Source: Hydrocarboniphaga sp965279055 (lineage in GTDB: Bacteria; Pseudomonadota; Gammaproteobacteria; Nevskiales; Nevskiaceae). From it: DNA of 64,000 nucleotides. Of the stretch, positions 44,971 to 53,350 are shown piece by piece (within the stretch, counting starts at the first letter, position 1; each line of letters opens with the position of its first letter). The translations under genes were made by a program, and so were the position numbers. The notes under the pieces were generated by a model. The model had not been told where the DNA came from and made no database searches. It worked only from the letters and a program-made list of their open reading frames with translations. The stretch lies in contig NZ_OZ257125.1 in assembly GCF_965279055.1 (NCBI RefSeq), forward strand, positions 1,674,001-1,738,000, given 5' to 3'.

Positions 44971-46470
44971 GTGAGCGAAGCTGCCATCGAACAAAGGAGC
45001 CAGAACGCGCGCCCACATTTGCGTCCATTGTACGGCGCGGCGCAGGTGCGCGAGATCGACCGCCGTGCGGTAGCCGGCCAGACCAGCGCCGGCTATGCGC
45101 TGATGCAGCGTGCCGCCGTAGCGGCCTGGCGCGAACTGCGTGAACGCAAACCCGACGCCGCGCGCATCGACATCGTCTGCGGTCCCGGCAACAACGGCGG
45201 CGACGGCTACGCGATCGCCTCGCTGGCGAAGAACGATGGCGTTGAAGTGCGCGTCTGGGCGGTCGGCGAGCCCAGGCCGGGAAGCGAGGCGGCGCTGGCC
45301 TGCGCCGCGTGGCGGCAGCTCGGCACGGTGCATCCCTATGCGCCCGGCGTGCTCGACGGCGCCGGCCTGATCGTCGACGCGCTCTACGGCACCGGCCTGT
45401 CGCGGGCGCCGGTGCATGCGGCCGCGGTGGCGATCGCCGAAATACGCAGCAGCCGCGCCTGGGTGCTCGCGGTCGACTTGCCCAGCGGCCTGCATGCCGA
45501 CACCGGCCAGCCGCTGGCGCAGGCGGTGCGCGCCGATCTGACGGTGAGTTTCATCGGCCGCAAATTCGGCCTGTACACCGCACAAGGGCCGGATCACGCC
45601 GGCGAGCGCGTGTTCGACTCGCTCGGCATCGACGCGGATGCGGACATCGAATCATTGGCGCATCTGCTCGACGCCAGCGAACTGCGCAGCGCGTTGCCGA
45701 AGCGCGCACGCGGCGCGCACAAGGGCGGCAATGGCTACGTGCTGTTGATCGGTGGCGACAGCGGTTTTGCCGGCGCGATCTTGCTGGCGGCGCGCGCGGC
45801 GCTGCGCAGCGGTGCCGGCCTGGTCGCGGTGGCGACGCGTGGCGAACACGCCGGCGTGCTCGCCGCCGCGCAGCCCGAGGCGATGTTCCGTGGCGTCGAC
45901 GATGCGGGCGCGCTGCAGCCGCTGCTGAAAAAAGCCAGCGTGATCGCGATTGGTCCCGGCCTGGGCCAGCACGACTGGGGCCGCGCGATGTGGAGAGCTG
46001 CGCTCGAAACCAGGCTGCCGCTGGTGGTCGACGCCGATGCGCTGAACCTGCTGGCACAGACGCCGACCCGCCGCGACAACTGGGTGCTGACGCCGCATCC
46101 CGGCGAGGCGGCTCGGCTGCTCGGTCGCGATGTGAAGACGATCGAAGCCGATCGGCTCAAGGCGGCGCGCGCGCTGGCCGATCGCTACGGCGGCAGCGCC
46201 GTGCTCAAAGGCGCCGGCACCTTGATCGCCGGCGCCAGCGGCGTTGCCGTCTGCCCGTATGGCAATCCGGGCATGGCCACCGGCGGCATGGGTGACACCC
46301 TGACCGGCATCGTCGGCGCGCTGATCGCGCAGCAACTGCCGCCGGAAACCGCGGCGCGCATCGGCGTGCTAGCGCATGCGCGCGCCGGCGATCTGGCCGC
46401 GCAGCAGGGCGAGCGCGGCCTGCTGCCGGGTGATCTGATCGACAGCCTGCGCGCGGTGGTCAATCCATGA
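44971..46470 (+). CDS. nnr: bifunctional NAD(P)H-hydrate epimerase / ADP-dependent dehydratase
   Basis: 499 residues from GTG 44971; ATG 44926 is an alternative that would overlap the queG start. The N-terminal YjeF_N epimerase (about 15-220) shows CGPGNNGGDGYAIA and AVDLPSGLHADTG. The C-terminal ribokinase-like dehydratase (about 225-495) shows GNGYVLLIGGDSGFAGA, IGPGLGQHDW, LTPHPGEAARLL and GMATGGMGDTLTG. It repairs hydrated NAD(P)H. Its stop overlaps the tsaE start (ATGA). Confidence 0.93.
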   Translation: MSEAAIEQRSQNARPHLRPLYGAAQVREIDRRAVAGQTSAGYALMQRAAVAAWRELRERKPDAARIDIVCGPGNNGGDGYAIASLAKNDGVEVRVWAVGEPRPGSEAALACAAWRQLGTVHPYAPGVLDGAGLIVDALYGTGLSRAPVHAAAVAIAEIRSSRAWVLAVDLPSGLHADTGQPLAQAVRADLTVSFIGRKFGLYTAQGPDHAGERVFDSLGIDADADIESLAHLLDASELRSALPKRARGAHKGGNGYVLLIGGDSGFAGAILLAARAALRSGAGLVAVATRGEHAGVLAAAQPEAMFRGVDDAGALQPLLKKASVIAIGPGLGQHDWGRAMWRAALETRLPLVVDADALNLLAQTPTRRDNWVLTPHPGEAARLLGRDVKTIEADRLKAARALADRYGGSAVLKGAGTLIAGASGVAVCPYGNPGMATGGMGDTLTGIVGALIAQQLPPETAARIGVLAHARAGDLAAQQGERGLLPGDLIDSLRAVVNP

Positions 46471-46910
46471 GCCTGGCGGCGATCAAAAGCGGCGAGCGTT
46501 ATCTGGCGGACGCGGATGCCACGGCGGCCTTCGGCCGCGAACTCGCCGAGGCACTGCGCGACCAGCGCGGCGCGGTGATCCATCTGCGCGGCACGCTCGG
46601 TGCCGGCAAGACCACACTCGCCCGCGAGCTGCTGCGCGCGCTCGGCGTCACCGGCACGATCCGCAGCCCGACTTACACGCTGATGGAGCCTTACGAGCTG
46701 CCCGAGCGGCGCGTGCTGCACATGGATCTGTACCGGCTCGACGCCGCCGATATCGAGCAGCTCGGCCTCGACGACTATCCGCCGTCGGAGACGCTGTGGC
46801 TGGTCGAATGGCCGGAGAAAGGTGGCGCCGGCATGCCGAAAGCTGACCTGGATCTGCAGCTGATCCCGATGGGCGAGGGGCGCAAACTGCAGATTTCGAC
46901 CGCCGCCTGA
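46467..46910 (+). CDS. tsaE: tRNA t6A synthesis ATPase subunit TsaE
   Basis: 147 residues. P-loop GTLGAGKTTLARELL, switch-like SPTYTLMEPYEL, HMDLYRLD and LVEWPEK are the TsaE signature. It is the ATPase of the TsaBDE complex that makes threonylcarbamoyl-A37 in ANN-decoding tRNAs. ATG overlaps the nnr stop by 4 bp, indicating coupling. The tsaE-amiC-mutL order is the usual one. Confidence 0.96.
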   Translation: MSLAAIKSGERYLADADATAAFGRELAEALRDQRGAVIHLRGTLGAGKTTLARELLRALGVTGTIRSPTYTLMEPYELPERRVLHMDLYRLDAADIEQLGLDDYPPSETLWLVEWPEKGGAGMPKADLDLQLIPMGEGRKLQISTAA

Positions 46911-46983
46911 ACGAAATGCGGGCGTCGCCAGACTTCACATGAGGTAGTGGCGCTATCTAGATGTGTCGGTTAAGAAAAATATC

Positions 46984-47012
46984 TTGCCTTAGATAAATCA
47001 TCAGGCTATCTT
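46984..47012 (+). promoter_or_regulatory. sigma-70-like promoter of amiC
   Basis: -35 TTGCCT, 17-bp spacer, -10 TATCTT in the AT-rich gap after tsaE, 27 bp before the amiC start. Confidence 0.55.
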
Positions 47013-47039
47013 TGCCGCGTCCCGACTGTGGGAGCGGTC

Positions 47040-48440
47040 ATGCGCTCGTTGGTTTTCCTTTTGTTGATGTTGCTGCTGCCATCGGCGATGGCGGCGGAGC
47101 TGCGCGAGCTGCGCGTCTGGGACGGCCCCGAAAGCACCCGCGTGGTGTTCGATCTGAGCGCGGCCGCCGAGCACAAGATGTTCACGCTGGCCAATCCGGA
47201 CCGCGTCGTCATCGACATCGCCGGTCTGAGCAAGGCCAGCGCCGCGATCGTCGCGCGCGCACAAGCCAAGGGACTGGTGCGCAAGCTGCGCGCCGGCCCG
47301 CGCGACGACGGCTCGATGCGCGTGGTGCTCGACGTCGGCAGCGGCGTGACGCCGAAGAGCTTCGACATGACGCCGAACGAGCAGTACGGCAACCGCCTGA
47401 TCGTCGAGCTCTACGGCCGCACGCCGACGCTGGAGGAAATCAGCGGCGGCGCCAAAATCAACGAGTCGGCGAGTGCCGAAAGCAGCGCGGCCGTTGCGGC
47501 CTTCTCCAACCCTGCTTCCATGTCGACGACGCCGGCTGCGACGGCCAAGGTCGAGCAGGCCGCGGTCGCGGTGACCAAGGCGCCGCCGGGCCTGCCGGTG
47601 CGCTCCAAACTGCCGCCGGCCGGCGACATCCAGCTCGCGCCCAGCATCAACTTCGTCGAAAAGCCGATCGTGATCGCGGTCGACGCCGGCCATGGCGGCG
47701 AAGATCCGGGCGCGATCGGGCGCGGCGGCCTGCAGGAAAAGAATGCCTCGCTGGCCATGGCGCGGCGCCTGGCCAACCTGATCAACCAGCAGCCCGGCAT
47801 GAAGGCGGTGCTGACGCGCGACGGTGACTACTTCATCGATCTGCGCGAGCGCACGGTGCGTGCGCGCAAGGCGCAGGCCGACATGTTCGTGTCGATCCAC
47901 TGCAATGCCTACAAGGATCGCAACCTGCGCGGCAGCGCGGTCTACGTGCTGTCGGATCGCGGCGCCACCAACGAGCAGGCACGCTGGCTCGCGCACAAGG
48001 AAAACTCTGCGGATCTGGTCGGCGGTCTCGATCTCGGCGCCAAGGACAACGAACTCGCCGCGGTGCTGATCGATCTGTCGCAGGCCTCGTCGATGGAAGC
48101 CAGCTTCGATGTCGGTGGCCGCGTGCTGCAATCGCTGGCCAAGGTCAATCCGCTGCAGAAGCCGGTGGTGCAGCAGGCCGGCTTCATGGTGCTGAAGTCG
48201 CCGGACATCCCCTCGCTGCTGGTCGAGACCGCGTTCATCACCAACGACCAGGACGAGAAACTGCTCGGCAGCCCGGCGTATCACGACCAGATCGCGCGCT
48301 CGGTGCTGGAAGGTATCCAAGGCTATTTCAAGAGCTATCGTCCGCATCAGCAGCAGCCGCAGATCGCCGAAGAAAAGCCGCGCCTGCAGAAGGTCGCCAG
48401 CAACAAGCGCAGCGCGCGCAGCAAGCCTCAGGTCGACTGA
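47040..48440 (+). CDS. amiC: N-acetylmuramoyl-L-alanine amidase (AMIN plus Amidase_3)
   Basis: 466 residues from ATG 47040 with GGGAG upstream; GTG 47028 would add four. A signal peptide (SLVFLLLMLLLPSAMA) is followed by an AMIN domain (about 25-130), a linker, and Amidase_3 from about 205 with zinc-binding DAGHGGEDPGAIG, HCNAYKD and catalytic Glu in LLVETAFITND. It cleaves septal peptidoglycan during daughter-cell separation and normally needs an EnvC or NlpD activator. AmiC is used because of the AMIN domain; AmiB is possible. It ends in a basic tail and a terminator. Confidence 0.93.
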   Translation: MRSLVFLLLMLLLPSAMAAELRELRVWDGPESTRVVFDLSAAAEHKMFTLANPDRVVIDIAGLSKASAAIVARAQAKGLVRKLRAGPRDDGSMRVVLDVGSGVTPKSFDMTPNEQYGNRLIVELYGRTPTLEEISGGAKINESASAESSAAVAAFSNPASMSTTPAATAKVEQAAVAVTKAPPGLPVRSKLPPAGDIQLAPSINFVEKPIVIAVDAGHGGEDPGAIGRGGLQEKNASLAMARRLANLINQQPGMKAVLTRDGDYFIDLRERTVRARKAQADMFVSIHCNAYKDRNLRGSAVYVLSDRGATNEQARWLAHKENSADLVGGLDLGAKDNELAAVLIDLSQASSMEASFDVGGRVLQSLAKVNPLQKPVVQQAGFMVLKSPDIPSLLVETAFITNDQDEKLLGSPAYHDQIARSVLEGIQGYFKSYRPHQQQPQIAEEKPRLQKVASNKRSARSKPQVD

Positions 48441-48457
48441 TCACCGACGATGAAAAC

Positions 48458-48482
48458 GCCCCGGCGATCCGGGGCTTTTTTA
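48458..48482 (+). terminator. Rho-independent terminator after amiC
   Basis: GCCCCGG-cgat-CCGGGGC followed by seven T, 17 bp after the stop codon. Confidence 0.9.
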
Positions 48483-48524
48483 TGTCTGCTGTATCCTTGC
48501 GCTGCCCCCTTGCAGAGCCGCGCC

Positions 48525-50387
48525 GTGCCCATCCGACTGCTCCCCGATTCCCTGGTCAACCAGATCAAGGCTGGCGAAGTCGTCGAGCGCCCGGCGGCGG
48601 TGATCAAGGAACTGGTCGAAAACGCACTCGACGCCGGTGCCACGCGCATCGAGGTCGAAGCCGAGCAGGGTGGCCTCGGCCTGATCCGGGTGCGCGACGA
48701 CGGCCACGGCATCGCCCGTGAAGAACTCGCACTGGCACTGGAACGTCATGCGACCAGCAAGATCCAGAGCCTCGACGATCTCGAGGGCGTCGCCAGCCTC
48801 GGCTTTCGCGGCGAAGCGCTGCCGAGCATCCTGTCGGTGTCGCGTATGAGCCTGACGTCGCGCCGCGCCGATGACGCACATGCCTGGAGCGTCGGTGGCG
48901 ACGGCCTGCTGCGTGAGCGCGAACCGCAACCGGCCGCGCTCGCCGGCGGCACTGTCGTCGAAGTGCTGGACTTGTTCTTCAACACACCGGCGCGGCGCAA
49001 GTTCCTCAAGAGCGAGAGCACCGAGTTCCGGCATATCGACCTGGCGCTGCGGCGCCTGGCACTGGCGCGCCGCGATGTGGCGTTCGCCTGGAAGAACAAC
49101 GGCAAGCGCGTGCTCGATCTGCGCGCGCTGAGCGTGCAGTCCAATGGCGAAGAGCGTGTGCGCGAGGTCTGCGGCGCGGACTTCATCGCCAACGCTTTGC
49201 ATATCGATGAAGAGCGCGGCGGCATGCGCCTGCACGGCTGGGTCGGGCTGCCGAGTTTTTCGCGTTCGCAGGCCGATCTGCAGTATCTGTATGTGAATGG
49301 CCGTGCGGTGCGCGACCGCCTGCTCGGCGCCGCATTGCGCCGTGCGTTTGCCGACGTGCTGCATTCGACGCGCTATCCGGCGTTCGTGCTGTATCTGGAA
49401 ATCGATCCGCGCGGCGTCGATGTCAACGTGCATCCGCAGAAAACCGAAGTGCGTTTTCGCGATTCGGCGCGTGTGCACGAAATGCTGTTCGGCGTCGTCC
49501 ATCGTGCGCTGAAAGACCTGCGGCCCGATCCGGATCAGCATCACCGCATCGGCGGCAGTGACTTCGGCGCCGCCGCGGCGCCGGTGACTTTTGGCACCCA
49601 GTCACGCCTGGCTTACACAATGTCGCCAACGATGTCGCCGTCGACGCGGCATTGGGGCATCTCCGAGTCATCGCCTTCGAATGGCATCGCCGGCACCGGC
49701 TGGCCGCTGCTGCATACGCCATCGGCCAGCGACGACGGCGCGGCGCCGCTGCCGGTGCTGCCGGTGCTGCCGAAGTTCGGCGTGCCGGGCGAGGCGGCGC
49801 GCGGCGAAGGTCCGCTGGGCCAGGCGATCGCGCAACTGCATGGCATCTTCATCCTCGCGCAGAACGAGCGCGGCATGATCCTGGTCGACGCCCATGCCGC
49901 GCACGAGCGCGTGCTCTACGAGCGGCTCAAGCGCCAGCTCGCCGAGGGCAGCATTCCGTCGCAGCAGCTGCTGGTGCCGACGATGCTTAGGCTCGCCGAG
50001 GATCAGGTCGAAACGCTGGAAGCGCGCCGCGCCGCGCTGCGCCAGTTCGGCCTGGAGTTCGATCGCGTCGGCCCGACCTCGATCGCATTGCGCGCGGTGC
50101 CGCCGCTGCTCGCCGGTGGCGACCTGGAAGCGCTGCTGCGCAGCCTGCTCGATGATGAAAGCGAGGCGCATGTCGACGAAGTGCTGAACGCCCAGGAACG
50201 CGTGCTCGCCGAGATGGCCTGCAAGGCCGCCATCAAGGCGCATCGCGTCTTGAACCTGCACGAGATGAACGCATTGCTGCGCGACATGGAGCGAACCGAG
50301 TTCGCCAACCAGTGCAACCACGGCCGTCCGACCTGGGTGCAGCTTGAGATGCACGAGCTGGATCGGCTGTTTCTGCGCGGGCGTTGA
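48525..50387 (+). CDS. mutL: DNA mismatch repair protein MutL
   Basis: 620 residues from GTG 48525 (PIRLLPDSLVNQIKAGEVVERP); the frame is open upstream, but that would cross the amiC terminator. The GHKL ATPase motifs are intact: VENALDAGA, DDGHGI, TSKI, GFRGEAL. The C-terminal part carries an endonuclease-type set: DAHAAHERVLYE (Asp455, Gln of DQHA replaced by Ala), ACKAAIKA and CNHGRP. That set marks MutL of bacteria without MutH, and it is lost in E. coli. The domains are joined by a linker of about 80 residues. Confidence 0.95.
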   Translation: MPIRLLPDSLVNQIKAGEVVERPAAVIKELVENALDAGATRIEVEAEQGGLGLIRVRDDGHGIAREELALALERHATSKIQSLDDLEGVASLGFRGEALPSILSVSRMSLTSRRADDAHAWSVGGDGLLREREPQPAALAGGTVVEVLDLFFNTPARRKFLKSESTEFRHIDLALRRLALARRDVAFAWKNNGKRVLDLRALSVQSNGEERVREVCGADFIANALHIDEERGGMRLHGWVGLPSFSRSQADLQYLYVNGRAVRDRLLGAALRRAFADVLHSTRYPAFVLYLEIDPRGVDVNVHPQKTEVRFRDSARVHEMLFGVVHRALKDLRPDPDQHHRIGGSDFGAAAAPVTFGTQSRLAYTMSPTMSPSTRHWGISESSPSNGIAGTGWPLLHTPSASDDGAAPLPVLPVLPKFGVPGEAARGEGPLGQAIAQLHGIFILAQNERGMILVDAHAAHERVLYERLKRQLAEGSIPSQQLLVPTMLRLAEDQVETLEARRAALRQFGLEFDRVGPTSIALRAVPPLLAGGDLEALLRSLLDDESEAHVDEVLNAQERVLAEMACKAAIKAHRVLNLHEMNALLRDMERTEFANQCNHGRPTWVQLEMHELDRLFLRGR

Positions 50388-50422
50388 GTGTCTTGCTTCT
50401 GCGATCTTCAACTGAACTCCGT

Positions 50423-50518
50423 TCCTCCCGAGTAGACGCGCTCCGCGCGGCGTATCGAGGGACCGGCGCACTGTGCGCGATCCCTCGATACGCCCATTGC
50501 ATGGGCTACTCGGGAGGA
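50423..50518. repeat. large nested palindrome upstream of miaA
   Basis: Outer arms TCCTCCCGAGTAG (50423-50435) and CTACTCGGGAGGA (50506-50518), inner arms CGTATCGAGGGA (50451-50462) and its complement (50481-50492). It ends 26 bp before miaA. It belongs to none of the other repeat families in this window. Confidence 0.88.
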
Positions 50519-50544
50519 GCGGGGTGCAGTCAGATCTCGCAGAC

Positions 50545-51462
50545 ATGAAGCGGCCGCCGCTACTGATCATGGGCGCGACCGCGTCGGGCAAGACCGGGCT
50601 GTCGCTGGCGCTGGCCGAACGCTACGACTGCGAGATCGTCAGCGTCGACTCGGCGCAGGTGTATCGCGGCATGGACATCGGCTCGGCCAAGCCCGACGCG
50701 GCGACGCTGGCCAAAGTGCCGCATCACCTGGTCGACATCCTCGATCCGCTTGAGGCCTATTCCGCCGCGCGCTTTGCAACCGACGCGCTAAGGCTGATTG
50801 CCGACATCCAGTCGCGTGGCCGCATGCCGCTGCTGGTCGGCGGCACCATGCTGTATTTCGGCGCGCTGACCCGCGGCCTGTCCGATCTGCCGACGGCCGA
50901 TCCGCAAGTGCGCGCGCACCTCGAAGCCGAGGCCGCGCGCATCGGCTGGCCGGCGATGCACGAGCGCCTGCGCGCGCTCGATCCGCTGACCGCGGCGCGC
51001 CTGCATCCGAACGACCAGCAGCGCATCCAGCGCGCGCTCGAAGTCGTGGAGCTCAGCGGCCGCACGATGGGCGAGCATTTCGATACGCGCACCGCGATAC
51101 TCGCGCCGCCTTATCTGAGCGTGGTACTGGAATCGCCGGATCGCGCGCGGCTGCATGCGCGCATCGAGCAGCGCTTTCACCAAATGATGGAGCAGGGTTT
51201 TCTGGATGAAGTGCGGCGGCTGTACGAGCGCAGCGATCTGCATCTGGAGCTGCCGTCGTTGCGTGCGGTCGGCTATCGCCAGCTGTGGTTGCATTTGCTT
51301 GGACAGTCCACATATAGCGAAGCAGTGGAGCAGGGCATCGCGGCCACGCGCCAGTTCGCCAAACGCCAGCTGACCTGGCTGCGCAACGAGACCGCTTTGC
51401 GCTTCGACCCGGACGATTCCGGGATGCTCGATAAAGTGGTTCAGCAGATCCAGGCAATCTAG
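50545..51462 (+). CDS. miaA: tRNA dimethylallyltransferase
   Basis: 305 residues from ATG 50545 (MKRPPLLIMG); a longer frame runs into the upstream palindrome. P-loop MGATASGKTGLS, SVDSAQVYRGMDIGSAKP, and VGGTMLYFGAL are the MiaA marks. It adds a dimethylallyl group to A37 of tRNAs reading UNN codons. The usual mutL-miaA-hfq order is kept. Confidence 0.96.
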   Translation: MKRPPLLIMGATASGKTGLSLALAERYDCEIVSVDSAQVYRGMDIGSAKPDAATLAKVPHHLVDILDPLEAYSAARFATDALRLIADIQSRGRMPLLVGGTMLYFGALTRGLSDLPTADPQVRAHLEAEAARIGWPAMHERLRALDPLTAARLHPNDQQRIQRALEVVELSGRTMGEHFDTRTAILAPPYLSVVLESPDRARLHARIEQRFHQMMEQGFLDEVRRLYERSDLHLELPSLRAVGYRQLWLHLLGQSTYSEAVEQGIAATRQFAKRQLTWLRNETALRFDPDDSGMLDKVVQQIQAI

Positions 51463-51463
51463 A

Positions 51464-51492
51464 TTGCTTTCATGCCGTGAACGCGTGATAGA
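51464..51492 (+). promoter_or_regulatory. possible sigma-70 promoter of hfq
   Basis: -35 TTGCTT, 17-bp spacer, -10 GATAGA, starting 2 bp after the miaA stop. The -10 is weak. Confidence 0.35.
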
Positions 51493-51566
51493 CTTTTGTC
51501 AAGTCTCGCTGCTGGGCTCGGTATTCGGGCGCTGTCGGGATGGATAACAAAATAAAGGAAGCAACG

Positions 51567-51833
51567 ATGTCCAAAGGTCATACGTTACAAGAACCGTTTC
51601 TCAACGCCCTTCGCAAGGAGCGCATCCCGGTTTCGATCTATCTGGTCAACGGCATCAAGCTGCAGGGCCAGATCGAATCCTTCGACTCGTTCGTGGTGCT
51701 GTTGAAGAACAGCGTCAGCCAGATGGTCTACAAGCATGCGATTTCGACCATCGTGCCGGCACGCCCGGTGCGGGTCTATGACCCCAGCGAGGGTGAGCCG
51801 GCCGAAGAAATGCCGGGCAATACCACGAAGTAA
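51567..51833 (+). CDS. hfq: RNA chaperone Hfq
   Basis: 88 residues from ATG 51567 with AAGGAAG upstream; ATG 51540 would add nine residues without family support. Sm1 motif: LQEPFLNALRKERIPVSIYLVNGIKLQGQ, with proximal-face Gln8-type residue. Sm2: YKHAISTIVP with the RNA-contacting His. The short acidic C-terminal tail is shorter than that of E. coli Hfq and similar to the Pseudomonas one. It pairs small RNAs with mRNAs. Confidence 0.98.
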   Translation: MSKGHTLQEPFLNALRKERIPVSIYLVNGIKLQGQIESFDSFVVLLKNSVSQMVYKHAISTIVPARPVRVYDPSEGEPAEEMPGNTTK

Positions 51834-51853
51834 TTTGATAAGTAGCGAGCACA

Positions 51854-53227
51854 TTGGCTTCAACCACCACTTTTGACCGATCGCCGCAGCGTCAGAAGGC
51901 GATCCTGGTTCATCTCGACATCCACAGTTCGGGTGGCAGTTCGGGTAGTCAGTCGGCCACCGGCCATGCCGGTGCGTCCGACTACGACAGTGATCAACGC
52001 GAATTCGAAGACCTGGCCCGCTCGGCCGGAGCCGACGTGCGCGCCATCATCGGCGGCTCGCGCCAGCGGCCCGACGCCGGCCTCTACGTCGGCAGCGGCA
52101 AGGCCGACGAAGTGGCCGCGGCGGTCGCGGCCGACGAGGCGGATCTGGCGATCTTCAATCACGACCTGTCGCCCAGCCAGGAACGCAATCTCGAGAAAAT
52201 CCTGAAGTGCCGCGTGCTCGATCGCGCCGGCCTGATCCTGGACATCTTCGCCTCGCGTGCGCGCTCGCATGAAGGCAAGCTGCAGGTCGAGCTGGCGCAG
52301 CTGCATCATCTGCGCACACGCCTGGTCCGCGGCTGGACCCACCTCGAGCGGCAGAAGGGCGGCATCGGCATGCGCGGCCCGGGTGAATCCCAGCTCGAAA
52401 CCGACAGACGACTGGTCAGCGAGCGCATCGACACGCTCAAGCGCCGCATCGAGGAAGTGCGCAGCCGCCGTGCGCAGAACCGCGCCGGCCGCCGTCGCAG
52501 CGAAATCCCGACGGTGTCGCTGGTCGGCTACACCAACGCCGGCAAGTCCAGCCTGTTCAATGCCTTGACCGGCGACGACAGCTTCGCTTCGAATCAGTTG
52601 TTCGCCACGCTCGACACCACGGTGCGCCGCATCGACCTGCCCGAAGGCGAGCCGGCGGTGCTGGCCGACACGGTCGGCTTCATCCGCGACCTGCCGCACG
52701 ACCTGATCGCCGCGTTCCGCGCGACGCTCGAGGAATCGCGCGAGGCCAGCCTGCTGCTGCACGTGATCGACGCCGGCGACGGCGAGCGCATGGCGCGCAT
52801 CGAGCAGGTCAACCAGGTGCTGACCGAGATCGAGGCCGACGGCGTGCCGCGGCTGCAGGTGTTCAACAAGATCGACCTGCGCGAGGACGAGCCGGCGCGC
52901 ATCGAGCGTGACGACGACGGCGTCGCGGTGCGCGTCTACGTCTCGGCGCGCGATCGCCTCGGCCTGGACCTGCTGAAGACCGCGATCGGCGAGCGCCTGC
53001 GTCCGGGCGTGCCGGATTTCGAGATCGTGGTGCCGCCGCAGGCGGCGCGGCTGCGCGCCCAGCTGTTCGAGCTGCGCGCGGTGCGCGGCGAGAGCGTCGA
53101 CGACGAGGGCGCGGCGCACCTGAAAGTCAGCCTGCCCTACGAGCGGCTGCGCGGTCTGTGCGTGGCGGCCGGCGTGACACCGCCTCCCGAGCCACGCGTG
53201 TTTGAGGAATGGGAAACCGCAACCTAG
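51854..53227 (+). CDS. hflX: ribosome-associated GTPase HflX
   Basis: 457 residues from TTG 51854, 20 bp after hfq; the exact start is uncertain because no strong ribosome site is seen. The N-terminal HflX domain contains GGSRQRPDAGLYVGSGKADEV and the coiled-coil hinge (ERQKGGIGMRGPGESQLETDRR); the G domain follows with VGYTNAGKSSLFNAL, DTVGFIRDLP and FNKID. It splits stalled ribosomes after stress. The hfq-hflX-hflK-hflC order is conserved. Confidence 0.95.
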   Translation: MASTTTFDRSPQRQKAILVHLDIHSSGGSSGSQSATGHAGASDYDSDQREFEDLARSAGADVRAIIGGSRQRPDAGLYVGSGKADEVAAAVAADEADLAIFNHDLSPSQERNLEKILKCRVLDRAGLILDIFASRARSHEGKLQVELAQLHHLRTRLVRGWTHLERQKGGIGMRGPGESQLETDRRLVSERIDTLKRRIEEVRSRRAQNRAGRRRSEIPTVSLVGYTNAGKSSLFNALTGDDSFASNQLFATLDTTVRRIDLPEGEPAVLADTVGFIRDLPHDLIAAFRATLEESREASLLLHVIDAGDGERMARIEQVNQVLTEIEADGVPRLQVFNKIDLREDEPARIERDDDGVAVRVYVSARDRLGLDLLKTAIGERLRPGVPDFEIVVPPQAARLRAQLFELRAVRGESVDDEGAAHLKVSLPYERLRGLCVAAGVTPPPEPRVFEEWETAT

Positions 53228-53350
53228 AATCGCGGTCCCTATAGCGCTTGAGCCATTTATAGAGCTGCCCGGGTCTTGCGACCCCGAGAGCCGGCCCCAT
53301 CTACGGCATTACTAATTTGTATCACTGCGTAACACCACACTGGAGTATCA

